The notes under the pieces: model-generated | What the model was told of the DNA's origin: nothing | Seen by the model: the letters and a program-made list of their open reading frames with translations, nothing else | The model's database searches: none | Part shown: positions 52,313 to 64,000 of the stretch, in pieces | Layout of the letters: every line of letters starts with the position of its first letter | How positions within the stretch are numbered: position 1 is the first letter of the stretch | Made by a program: the position numbers and the translations under genes | Source: Alentia gelatinosa | Taxonomy: Eukaryota > Annelida > Polychaeta > Phyllodocida > Polynoidae | NCBI GenBank assembly: GCA_950022655.1 | Contig: OX465587.1 | Coordinates: forward strand, 23,253,716 to 23,317,715 | Direction: 5' to 3' | Length of the DNA stretch: 64,000 nucleotides

Positions 52313-55301
52313 TTAAATACTGAGGTTCGTTAACCATGATCTACTCACTTCAGATACATGATAAACATGGAGAAGTGATATAGGCTTGGGGTATGTGTTA
52401 GAAATATAAAAAATAAAGAGTTGAGGGACCAAAAAAGGTAGAGTAGATGGGGAGGACAGATGCGGTTCCAGGAAGATGTTGGGTGAGAAGTAAACATACG
52501 TTTGTGGAGAAACCCGCAAGCAGCGGCGCTGTGGGTGCAGGCCGCACGGCATGCCATGGCTCGTATTTATAGTGGTACTTGTGGTGGTGGGTTTAGAGAG
52601 AGGATAGTGGGGAGGATCAAAGGATGCACTCCGGGGATCCAGCCTCAACCGTGGAGTGGTGTACGTGTGGAGTGTGGGGCCGCGTGGGGCCGCGTGGGGA
52701 GGCTCGAACTACAGGGCGGGCACCACGCCGGGCGGACGTCCACTGGAGGTGGGCCCGAGGGTCGGCGACGGGGGCGGGCAGTGATATCGACAAGGGGACA
52801 GGGGGCAGGCGGCCCGGGGAGGGATCAGGCCAGCAGACGTGGAAAGGGTGGTAAAATAAAAGAGACCAAAGTACCCTGTGCAAGCCATTGGTGATTGCTT
52901 GGGTCGGGAGCTGGGGGTGTGGAGTGGCGGGTAGGGTGGTGGGGTGTCAAAGAGGGGTGCGGATCGATCTTATTGGGTGCATGAGGACGTCTTGAAGGCA
53001 GTACATCGACCCTGGGATTGGGGTTAGTGACCGCCGGGCCATTGGTTTGACGGCCAGCCGAAAGGACCAACGTGCTCTGGATTGTTCGCTCGGACAATCT
53101 AGAGCCCAAAGGATTATTTCTGTATTGCCTTACGCAACATGCGCAAATGCTACAAGACCGATACCAGAGATTGCCCCCCGCCCCCCAATAACCCTGTATA
53201 GTATGTATGCCAATGTAGACCAACCATCCTCCATATTGCAGTTATATGGTTATGAAAAAATGCCCCGATGACTGCTACTTGGTTAATCAACATTTCCAAG
53301 AGAACGATGTGTGAAATCGTTCTGGCAAGATTGTCCAACAGGACAAAATTCCCTAAACTGGTAAAATTGTGTCCAGTAAATATAATGGGAATCACATGGC
53401 AGGAGTGTATCTGAATTCTGTAATCATCAGTTTATTTGAAAAGATCTAATCCTGAAGGCGTCATACAACATGCGAAATGTTGACCGATAAACTATTGATA
53501 AAGAGTAAATATGAACGAAAAGGGGGTCCCAAAACCTTAATCTCTAGGAATAGGGCTTCGAAAGACGTTACTTTGTGCACGTATCAAGTAAGCGGGTCAT
53601 AAATAATGCGATTTCTTTGTGAAGTTAAGAGGAGCTTTCATATAGTTATCCTGTATTATACATAGTTAAGTTGAAATGCTGTGTTGTAACATACACCAGC
53701 GTGCCTGCGGTTTCTTTGTCTCTGTTTGCAGTAATTATGAGGCACACAATAGCAATACAAGGAGTCGAGATGATGTAAGAAAGAGCTTGCAAAAAGTGGA
53801 CAGCAATTCTCATATAGACAGTACATAATATCGATTGCTGTGGATGAAAGGTCTGATGCTAAAGATGGTGCGGTGTGTTGACAGAGAAGTACAGATTGTT
53901 CTGTATGGTTATTTTGGCGTGAAGGCACGATAGACTACTGAAGTTGGTGAAAATGGACTCGACATGGGGTCATTTCAGGTGAGAAAGGTGCACCTGGTTG
54001 GACATTTATCTCGAGCTCCCAGTTTAGAGAGGGCCTCATGTATTGGGCGCCGTAGGAGTAACTCGCTAAATGATCAAAGGAAACTTGGCAAGATCAACAT
54101 AGGGCCCACTTGTTGTGTAACACAAGGGCCCGCCTTCCAAAATCAGACTCGGGAATTTCATATATCATTCCTTTACTTCTCAGTGTATCAAAATCAAACA
54201 ATCTGCAATGAATACCACTTTTCACGGCAAGACATTAAAGAGGGACCTTTTACAATGTTTGCAATAATACAAAAATACACACCATACTACTACCCTCGCC
54301 CTGATATTCGGTACTACCTGAGTGATACAGTGAGCTACTCCATGCCTTACTCTTAATAACTTTACATAAATTCATGTTGTCACCCTGTATTCAAGTGGCC
54401 ATGGGTAGCTTGGGGGTCTGGCATATAGTGTAGCCACAATGCCAGGCATTGACCATCGTTATGTCTTAACTGCTGACCCGAGTCAGGTGAACCATCGTGC
54501 ATTTCGGCAGGTGTGATGTGTGTCTCTGGTTTAATAAAACACTCACCTATTATAATTTGGAAAGTTGATATTAGTTTATTTTGTATTCGGGACCATTCAT
54601 TTCGAACCGGATTAAATACGATTAACCTGAGATTGGACCCATGATAGACTAATAGTCCAGGTCAAAAGACCACGGTACTGGAAAAAAGAGGTTATGTATA
54701 TAAAACACAAATGGTTTAAAGACTATTATATGGATGAGAATGGAGAACAGCAATTGGTAATCATGCCCTGTATTGTTTGTCCTGTAATATGTAAATTGTT
54801 ATTTTGTATATGTATATTCTATGTGACTATCGCGTGGAAGATCGTTGGGAGACCAATGAACGTGCAACGTCGTTAAATTTCTTGAGAAAAAAAGCCCACG
54901 TTATTTTGGCGATCTCGTGAGGAGGAGAGGCGTAATACCCAAAGTTCAAGGTCATTTATTTGTGCCCAATAACGGTCCTAAATTCTTTTGCGGACGAAAT
55001 CGGTGCAATCGGCGAAAATCGGGGGCCCGATTTTATCCACCGGAAGAGTTTTTTTTACAACTAATATCAATTGTGACCGGTGTCCAGCCTATGGCGGTAG
55101 GGTACACGAATTTGGGTCCTGGCGGGACACGCCGTGAGAAGGTCCCGGTGGTTATTGCTTGTATCCGCCGGGGTCATAGTGGGTGATGGACGACATCGGC
55201 GGGCCTTCTGAAGGTGGCGTGTGAGTCTAGTAGTGGCGGTAGTGGGTGGTGAGAGATATTACAGTTTGTGTGTGGTGCTATACTGTGTGCTGAGTGAAAA
55301 A

Positions 55302-55338
55302 GGGCGGGGGCGGGGATAGAAGGAGGGAGGGAGGCGGG
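55302..55338 (+). promoter_or_regulatory. G-quadruplex-prone tract in GC-rich block
   Basis: GGG, GGGGG, GGGG, GGG, GGG and GGG runs are separated by loops of 1-9 nt. It sits within the GC-richer block 55150-55640, about 380 nt upstream of the possible first exon at 55719. Confidence 0.4.
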
Positions 55339-55710
55339 ATTATGTCCTCCAGACACCCGATAACAATACTAAAGGTTGCGTCTTGGGGAGTGAGCCCTGG
55401 CCTGCACAGCACCTCGCACGCGATGTGTTTGCGGAAACAGTGCCCCTGGGTTAGACATATAGACCGCGGGAGTCTGGAGCTGACAGCCACCTGAATGAAA
55501 CACCGATAGAGACTGACAGAATCGGACAGAAACTGACGTGCGCTACGCTATAGACGAACAAGGCCTGCGTGCCGAGAGGGTTCCCAGTTCTGTCGGCGCT
55601 GAGGAGTGGAGCAAATGCAGCATGAAATGTAATGTCAATCAAAGGAGGAAAAGGGTTGGGGATACGAGATATGAGCGCTCGTGTAGTGTATGATTGATGC
55701 TGTATTGCAG

Positions 55711-55757
55711 CAAGCATAATGCTCCTGTATAATGAGATCAAGAGGCTGGAGAAGAAG
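55711..55757 (+). CDS. Possible alternative first coding exon (MLLYNEIKRLEKK)
   Basis: An ATG at 55719 begins MLLYNEIKRLEKK, a short coiled-coil-like peptide that reaches a possible donor AAG|GTCAGA at 55758 in phase 0, the phase used throughout RIM-BP. An AG acceptor (TGTATTGCAG) ends at 55710. In phase 0 from that acceptor the frame hits TAA, so it cannot directly follow exon c. It could serve as an initiator exon whose 5' UTR begins in the GC-rich block at 55150-55640, or be a chance match. The donor is weaker than those of the three confident exons. Homology to RIM-BP cannot be asserted from 13 residues. Confidence 0.2.
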
Positions 55758-56761
55758 GTCAGATTTGATCAGGATGTAGTGGTCTCTGTTACGACAGGGG
55801 GTGCTGTTCCTAATAAGGATTTCAAGTATTATATCCATCAAAATATATATCTTTATTTCACTTTCAATAATATCGGGGCGAAAAACTTAGGTTCTCCAGA
55901 AGTCTCCTTTTCTTTTAAACCGTGATTTTATCTCTATATGTATTCATATATACTGTTATAGTAATTCTGGTATACCTTTAGACTTTGTCATTTGAACCAA
56001 GACATAACTCCCTTTTCCATATATATATTTCTCTATAACAACATGTTCAATTATGAATAGACAACCACCTTTTCGCCTTGATGGATATGAGATACAAATA
56101 CTTAGTTTTTAAGTGTCATATAGTAGCTGGTTGTAGGTTCTTGTGTGGACAGCTATAGGTAGTTTCTGAAAGACATATACATATATTGCCGGTCAATGGT
56201 GTTTACTTGTTCGTGCATACAGGATGGATTCCGGAAAGTCAAAGATTGATTCCGGAAGTAGGTGCCCGAGCATGGACATTATTCACTCGCTAATTGGAGG
56301 CCATCCTCAGTGACAAAGGCCTTGGGTTTTGGGTTTAATGTGGGCAATTTATTACTTGATGATAGCCGATAAAAAAGCATCTTTAAACAGTGTACTAATC
56401 ATCGCTTAACTGAGATAGTCTGTTTAGATTACCATAAGAAATCCCAGGATAGAAAGGAACGAAAATAATCACATTTAGACCTCAAATGGTTTTTTTAGTT
56501 GGTGTGATACGAATGTCGTCTGCTAGATTGATGCTATTATCGTCTGCTCAATCAGGATTCAGATGCCTATGGGACGGATTGTTGCTACCGACACAGGGTT
56601 GCAAGCCGGGCGTCCAATATGTATCTTGTCCACTGAGGTTTTACATAGCTCTCTACATCCAGCAGCCCCGTATTTTCCAATTATCGAGGACGCATATCAG
56701 GCTCCCTGGTTACATGTAGACTGGAGAGAACAGCCCAAACTGCCGGACGTTACGTAGGACT

Positions 56762-57045
56762 ATTTATCTCACCACTGGTATTTTTTCCCCATAGACTTAA
56801 CATTGGGAACTCGTACTCACTGCCCATGGAGTATTGTAAAGAAACTCAATCGGGGATGATGTCACAAATATAAGGCAATTAGTCAGTGATGGGGTGAGAT
56901 AAAACCTGAATCACATTCGATCCATAGCTACTGGAAATGTGCCGTTCATTTCTGTTTGCTACGTAATCTGACTCGGCTTTGCCTCGTGAGATTACACTAT
57001 GTGCAACCAAAACACATGGCATATTGTCAGTGGCAATGGATCTCG
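56762..57045. repeat. Two-module element family 3 (copy F)
   Basis: Module 1 (56762-56903) has ends TTTATCTCACCAC and GGGGTGAGATAAA. Module 2 (56918-57045) is an imperfect hairpin beginning CGATCCATAG with apex GAGGC-AAA-GCCGAGT on the minus strand (56971-56985). The ends resemble family 1 (TATCCTACCCC versus TATCTCACCCC), but the interior is unrelated by eye. Confidence 0.65.
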
Positions 57046-59961
57046 ACGCAGTTCCTTCTTAAACTTCTGCCAGGATGGCAACTGAAAACCAGACATTATT
57101 GCGAAATTAGTAAACTTTCGTTTCCTCAAGCCTGCAGTTAATTTTCTTGCATTCACGAGGCTGTGTTAATTATAGACTTACATTCATTCTCAGTTCTGTT
57201 ACCATCTTTTGCTGGCTAGGTATTTCCCATAGCTGGGTTAGGCAATAATTGCCTTTGCTATTTGAACTTTACTGAATATTCATCAGGTAGTATACAGGAG
57301 GTGCTTTCAGTAGCGGTACTCACGTCGGTGTTGTTAAAGTTGCAGTTGAGGATGGGCGTCTATGTGAAACATACCTTTCTCATACCGTCTTATCACAGTA
57401 CTTACATTAACGTGTATTTTATGTACAATTCATGTAGCGCGTCAGTGTATATTAATAAATAAACGAACTTGACTGGGAATGATTTTGATTCAATATCGAT
57501 CGTTCTGTAAGCCCAGTTACTATTGACGAAATGTTATTTGCAGTTTGAAAGAACTAATTACAAATTGATGGGTTATCGACGATATAACCGCAGGCAAAAT
57601 GAATAATAGCTATCCAGTTGGGGAATACCTTCTTCTTTTGCATATTTACATGGGGAAAATCAGAAAATGTTGTTAAAAAATTCACCGGATTGACTGTTCT
57701 ATCTACTGCCATACCAGCCTAGGTCTCACAGCTAATATTTTCATGTACTGTTTTATATCGTATCCCCGGTATTGAATATTACCAGATCAATATCCAACAA
57801 CTCCACACCGTGAGAGCTCTCTTGTCCTGTGCTGGTGTTGATACTTTGTCCACAACTACCGGTGATGGATGTGGAGGTTTTGTGAACATCGCTGAAGAAA
57901 AAAAAGTTTTTCTCTTTTATTCATAATTATTTAATAAATATTTTAATCAAATACCTGATGGATACTTTGCGAATCCAAAAAGTGATGTGATAATGAATTG
58001 TGTTTTTGCCGGGAAGTTCTGGTGGCATATTTTTCTGAAGATACGCTGCCAGTCCACAGGAAATATTTTGGTATATATGATCGTAGTGTAGCAGTTTAGT
58101 GTTGCTAGGCAATGGCTAGAAGGTCATGCTCATAATTAATAAAGTGTGTGGTGGTGTGAAACTCTAGGGGCCAGATGTTCCATAGGCTGTATAAACACAA
58201 TTAGCAAGGGCGTTATTGGAAGGCACCTGCCACCCACCCACCTGAGTATTGGGGAGTGGCCGGACATGCAGGATGGATAGGGCAATAAACATTTATTGAT
58301 ACAACCACCCTGTCCGGTAACTAATAACCAAGAGGAGGCATGGTTCGGACAGATCGGTCAGTTCCAATGCCCATAAACATCACACACACACCAGGCTAAA
58401 TGTACACATGTAGAACGCCCATGATTCTTTGAAACTGTGATTAGATATCGCCATGAAGAACTAAGTACATGGTATAAATTGTGCATGGGGTTGAACAGGC
58501 CTCAAAACATAAGTGGGAGTTTAAGTGACATAAAACTGTCATTGAGGAAAAGATACCTACTGAACAAGGAAGGTGCTCCGATGTAATGAAAAGGATTACT
58601 TATTTATACAGGAGTTGGTAGTAGCTCAATATGGATTGAAGATCTCAGAAGTAGTTGAGCAGTTCCAGAATAAGTCAAAGGTTTAGAGCTGGTGTTTCTC
58701 TCAAAGATGAGAGAACTGTCCAAATCTAGAGAGAATCTCTGTTTTAGGTGAGCAGTTCTATGGTAAGACATCACAATTTCAAGGAGCTAACCTTCAAACA
58801 GCTCTAATTTTTGAAAAATAAACTAAAGTTGTTTTTTTACCCATACTTTTTAAATGTAACACACATGCCTAAAGTCATCTTACCTTCCTTCCATTGGGAT
58901 GCACAAAGGTATCTTTCGTCCCAAATCTGGGAGTTCCTCCAGGTATTATTTGGGGCTTATAGGGTTAAAACACCCTGCTGTGGAGCTGTCACGTACCAAT
59001 AAGTGACAAGAGCAGATCAATACACGTCTGATCACTCACACCCGGTGTCAGGCGGGCCGGTGGGGACTAACGAAGTGCACAGTGCCGTGTCACGACCCGC
59101 TTCAAACATTCCCTCCTCCTCCTGCTACACCCCAAACAACGTCCTCCGCTCGCCGCCCCACTCCCCAACACGGCCGGCGAACAATTGCCGAGGAACTGAC
59201 AGCCACGAGTTTGTCAACTGTGGGAACTGGCAGTAGGGCACGGGTTCGCAAGGGATCGTTGGCGGAGTGGTACGGGAAGGGGTCTCTTAAAGGAGGGGCC
59301 GGGCGATGGTGTGCTGTAAGGTACTACAGACTTAAAAGCCGCCTGATATTGGTGTGTCGGGTATAGAGAGTAAACGCCCTGCGTGGTATTTCACCGCAGT
59401 GCGTTGCCAACCTTACAGAGCATATGAATATTACAGGGATGCCAGTTTGTAGGATTTTGCCTACATGTAGGATTTTCATTTTAGTCTCAAAGTAATGAAA
59501 AGTTCAAGAAATTGTATGTTTTGAGAACAAAATAGACTCCAGGTTCCCTAGTATCTAAATCATAGATAAACTTGTTCTGTTATCTTTCAAAATTCCGAAT
59601 TTAGCTACCTCGAGTACACTCAGTTAGAGGCCCTATGGATCCTAATGCTCCAACCTAGAACTGTAGGATGGTAGGATTCCTGTAGGAAATGATCCTACGG
59701 ATAAGGGCAAACTTGAATACTGACTTCTGATTGGCTTAAAATATATGCCCAAGAATCTGCTAGGAGAGTGATGGGGATTCCCCATACACCTTGTGCGTTT
59801 TAGGTGATACATAGACTGGCCTCAGTCCCCATATAGGAATTTTTTCTGACCCCAACTAGCATCCCTGATATTACCATTATGTCATATAATCATGCGCTGT
59901 CACACAGCAGTGTGCATATTGCCATTTTCATATTTCTACAAAACACACTTTATATTATCAT

Positions 59962-60255
59962 AAAACTGGATGAGTTTTAATCTTGGCCACCATATGCCAC
60001 GACTGGAGTTTGGTATAGTGACTTCATGAGGCGAAGCCGAGTGAAGTCCGGAGCCAAAAGTCCAGGAGTGGAATGCGGTGGCCAATATTAAAACGAATGA
60101 GGTTTTGATTTTATCCTACCCCGTCTCCTCAATTTTGGAATATCAATTGATAACAATTCTGCCACTAGTGGCATATAAAACTCCGTATGCCAGTCAGGGT
60201 GGCATACGGAAACTCAATGTTAAGCCTATGGGATTTTATATTAGGGGTAGGATAA
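59962..60255. repeat. Two-module element family 1 (copy B, inverted)
   Basis: This is the reverse complement of copy A: module 2 (about 59974-60093) precedes module 1 (60109-60255). The apex GAGGC-GAA-GCCGAGT lies at 60028-60042. AAAACTGGATGAGTTTT marks the outer edge, as at the right end of copy A. Confidence 0.75.
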
Positions 60256-62475
60256 TGTAATATACCCATTTAGGTACGTGTATAACCTGCGCTTACCACC
60301 CGCTACTTCCCATGCAGTATTTATAATTTACGTCACCCGGTAACGTAGGTACCCAGCAGGGCATCACATCCACGTGAATTCACGGTAGAAGTGTCTTACT
60401 TATAAGGTATATAATCGCAATAACACAGTGTGACTGTAGGCGTATATTAAATCACCTGGTAATTTCGTCGAAGAGATAATTATCCTGCTGATCAACCCAA
60501 TTACCGCGTACATTTAACGGACACCCACAGCAACCCTGTTTCCATGAATTACATTATTTATTAGAGTATCGAGTTTGGTATTTCTGAGCGATTTCAATAG
60601 ATATATAAACAACTTTACAATGGAGGAAAATCCACTGCATTATGTTCTCCAATGAGAGAGCTGATTCTGCCGCTAAGTATTAGTTTTATCGTAGCATACA
60701 GTTACCACAGGTGGTGCACGACTAATGACCTTTACATGTCAATGTTGTGAACAATCGTTAGTTATTAATGCAGTAACTGGGGGAAAACTACGGATGGGGG
60801 TCGAATAGCGGAACTGGGCAAGCAACAGAAAATTGCCATCTGACGACACGTAGTAAAGAAGCAGCGAGACAGGTGAAAAACCAGCGGATAGTGTTACAAC
60901 GCCATGGCAGCTTGGGCTAAGCTTGCGGCGTTACCTAATGCAAACACTACCCACCTGCGCCGGAGGAGGTAGCATTGCCTCTAAAACCTGGAGGAAAGGA
61001 GCAGAATGAACGATGAGCTGCATAGTACGACAATTAAATGCGCTTTCCAAATTATATTATGTGAAATGGCCATGATGAATTATATAGAGTATTTGTATAA
61101 TTAGTACCCAGTACCCCAATACTAAGTAGATATTTATTACCAGAAAACTTTAAATATTCAAAAGTATCTTTTTGTGAAGCTCAGGAAAAGGTATCATATG
61201 TTTACATTTCTATAGTTCATGTTTATGTAACACTGTCCAGTACATTATTTGTCAATACACTAGTTGGGACTATTTGGTCTTGATAGTACATACCTGCTAT
61301 TGTTCACACATTAATTCATCAGATCAAAACCAAGGAATAGGATAGATATAAACCGTTCTAAATGAAGACAGGGTTCAGTGGATGCGTTACTGATAGTGCC
61401 CTGTTGATATATATGTTTTGGGATAGCTCTACTACGTAGCATGACACACTAGATAAAACCTAAGAGCTGATGTACAGTGAAGGTGACAAGGAGTTGATCA
61501 GGGATGGCACCTGCCAAGGCCGTAAGAGCAAGCCAGGTCGCGAGCAGCTCTTATATACAGTAGGAGCAAGTTCCCTGCACCACACAGGGCTCCCAAGTCT
61601 CCAGAGCTGCCAACGTTAGACTCTGCCAAGTAGACAAAGCTGGCAATCGCCTAGTGTCTTGATCGTCGATACTGCATTGGCTGGATAACGAAGTCCCTTT
61701 CTACCCATAATCATCATCAATTTGGCATCTATATTTCTGTGTGTATTGCATTACCTTTATGTTATCGCAGCCTGGGGGTCTCATCATTGTAGTCTGGATA
61801 ATGTTCCTGTTACATTCCCGTGTGTGAGTTATTGGTACTGGTAAAGTTTGTTAGTTTATTTCTTTTTTTTACCTGTAAATATATTATGAGCTGACATTTG
61901 ATTGGAAATACTGATGTTTATGAGAACTATACTGTGAGAACATAGTAAATAGAAACGTCAGACAGATGATTCCTTCATGTCAGAAAACACTTATTGCATC
62001 TATTTGAATATCAGTTGCACGAGGAAATAATTTTATCGTAATAATTAAAAGATCAAAACGCAAATACTGCTAAATAAATACACTGATATCTGTAGCTGTC
62101 TCTTCTATCACCGCTGAACCTTTCCCTTGTGTGAGTTAATTAGTTCTTAGCATGAACTCTTTTTTTGTCTTTCTATATGTAAGGCGGAGCATCCTCGATG
62201 TGTTCCCTACACGTCTTGGATGTTTGAACGAGCTAATTAGATGGCAGTGCACTACTTTATTTGTTTAAACCTAGTATTGAATGCCACTAGTACTATGTCA
62301 GAAATGTTATAGATGCCCAGGGGACATGGATGATCTTCGGTATATAGGAGTTTCTTGTGGATATATTGATTACTACATGACTGAACCCGACAGCTGTCTC
62401 TACTTCATACGAAGATATACATTTAATTCTTGTAATAAGGGCATGCTTTATATACCTGCATGGCCGATCTTTTAA

Positions 62476-62848
62476 CCCTTTAAAGGCGGTGGTCTGTGGC
62501 AGAGCCCTATTGGTAGGGGCGGGTACTTTGGACTGGTATAACCCTAGGGGACGGACCGATTTTTGTCTGAACCCATATTCCATTATTTGATCACGTGATA
62601 TGACACATCATTCTTTTTTATATTATTTGGTTTACCAAACAATATTAAATACTATATCATAGGTGTATTCTCTGAAAGTTTCAGATATATTGATCAATTA
62701 TTTCTTCATAAAACAATGAAATGGTGAATATTACTTAATTTCATAAATAATGCCTCAAGGCATTATCCGGTCTCCGTGGGGGAATGCCTCAAGGCATTAT
62801 CCGGTCTGTGCTGGGGAATGCCTCAAGGCATTATCCGCCTTAAAAGGG
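62476..62848 (+). mobile_element. piggyBac-like MITE, copy 3 (best preserved)
   Basis: TTAA (62472-62475) precedes CCCTTTAAAGGCGG, and CCGCCTTAAAAGGG is followed by TTAA (62849-62852), giving an intact target duplication. It has three tandem AATGCCTCAAGGCATT units. It is 373 bp, with no transposase frame, so it would depend on a piggyBac-type transposase elsewhere. Confidence 0.85.
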
Positions 62849-64000
62849 TTAAATATCCTGGATGACGATGTCATTTAAGGGCATTCTCCTGCGTTCCGGT
62901 CAGTAGATACATGAATTTACGCATAGTTTAGCTCATTACATTTCTGGAGGACATCTCGGGACTGGTATCAGGGAACCTGAAGGGACTGTGCACAGAACCG
63001 AACACACGCTACGCGATTATAATTTCTCCCCTCTCGTTACGATCTTCTTTACTACCTCCTGAGGAACCTAAAATGTGGCAGCGACCTTTGCATTGCAAAC
63101 AGGTGTTTCACCAGTAACAGTAACCTTTTGCTGAGTGGGATATGTTGAAATAAGTTTGAAGATCGGCAATCAAGGCCGGGGAGGCATGCTGCGCGCCCTA
63201 TTACAGCACTTGAAGGCCTACACGTTTAAGGCCAAGCGAGCCTAATTTTAGGAGGCATGATTACGCTGACGTCTTTATACTAATTGACTAACTAACCAGC
63301 CACCTAATGAGGTGCGGGCAAAACTGTGGACAAATGGCTGCCTTTGCTTGCTGGAAGTACGGCCGGGGTTATTTCCATCCATGACGACTGACCGTTAGCC
63401 TATTGACCAACACGTGCGCGACGTCCAGCCTCATCACACTCCTCTACGCCCTCCCAGCCCCCTGACCGCTCGGCAGGTATTGATTCCCATGATAATGTCA
63501 GGCTCCAGGCTCATGTTTATTGTCTGTAATTACCTGATGGTCCAGCCACCTGAATCTGTCGTTTCTTATACCCTGGATATACCATTATGGTAATTATGGA
63601 GCTGGGACCCAGTTGCTATGTCCGAATGAAGTCGAACTGGGCGTGGTATGACTGTTGCAGTTTTCAAGACATAAACGCCAACATCCCCCTGTCACCCTCA
63701 TAGGATAGTGAGAGACCATGACTTGCACATCACCACCTCCAAGTATCATCAATGCCACTTCTCAGGCTCTCGGTGGAATCCTATTTACGAACTGGAGCTA
63801 ATGCTGGGAAGCAACTTCTCGTGGGGCTACTTCCACGTAAATTTGGGATAGGTTGAAGGTGGCAGTGCCTTGGCAGGCCTTTAGTGGCCACCGTCGCAAC
63901 GTCTGCCTGAATAATATACCGAGACAGGTGGGAGGAGGAGGCAGGGACTGACCTATAGAGTGAAGACAGCCCTACTACATAGGTAGGAGGCTGGATCTGG

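Larger units (their letters stand above)
47761..64000. other. Intronic or intergenic DNA without recognised gene
   Basis: This contains piggyBac-like MITEs (51974-52312, 62476-62848), two-module hairpin elements (56762-57045, 59962-60255), a G-rich block (52560-52970), a G-quadruplex-prone tract (55302-55338) and the possible alternative exon at 55711. 47770-51960, 57050-59960, 60260-62470 and 62850-64000 show no supported feature. Confidence 0.5.

Noticed and set aside
14788..60722. Shared 15-mer CCACAGGTGGTGCAC at about 14788 and 60707
   Set aside because: A few repeated 15-mers are expected by chance in 64 kb and the flanks do not align.

Overview
This is a repeat-rich, intron-dominated stretch of animal nuclear DNA. 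Its only genes visible with confidence are three short coding exons on the + strand (6184-6312, 10857-11045, 25210-25308). Their translations match, in order, the N-terminal coiled-coil region of RIM-binding protein (RIM-BP; vertebrate TSPOAP1/RIMBP2 family, fly Rbp, worm rimb-1), an active-zone scaffold of presynaptic terminals. All exon-intron joins that can be placed are phase 0 with GT-AG ends. The introns are about 4.5 kb, 14.2 kb and at least 38.7 kb. No SH3 or fibronectin exon is visible, so the gene starts before and ends after the window. The organism is a metazoan with a large genome; the intron sizes and the kind of palindromic repeats suit a marine invertebrate such as a lophotrochozoan or mollusc, but the sequence does not prove this.

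Layout: 1-6183 is upstream intron or flank with two repeat families. 6313-10856 is intron 1, holding a transposon-like hairpin at 7.6 kb, a nested palindromic composite at 8.4-9.03 kb and a large tandem-repeat palindrome with a telomere-like core at 10.1-10.4 kb. 11046-25209 is intron 2, with an inverted pair of two-module elements (15.6 and 22.1 kb). 25309-64000 is the downstream intron or intergenic part. It holds three piggyBac-like MITEs (35.6, 52.0, 62.5 kb), two-module hairpin elements (47.5, 56.8, 60.0 kb), a CpG-rich block (46.2-46.5 kb), a cluster of candidate regulatory motifs (42.6-44.2 kb), and a G-rich tract just before a possible alternative first exon at 55.7 kb. No rRNA, tRNA, CRISPR array, LTR or reverse transcriptase is recognisable.

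The main unexpected signal is structural. At least three sequence-unrelated families of two-part foldback elements, plus a separate foldback element and a lone 69-nt hairpin, share one apex: a very short stem with a 3-6 nt loop, set on tandem G.A mismatches (C-GA-...-GA-G on one strand). The primary sequence GAGGC-N(3-6)-GCCGAGT is exact in five copies. Conservation of the mismatches suggests that the folded single strand is what is recognised. A second signal is a dispersed TCGTCTGC word, present about eleven times in 64 kb.
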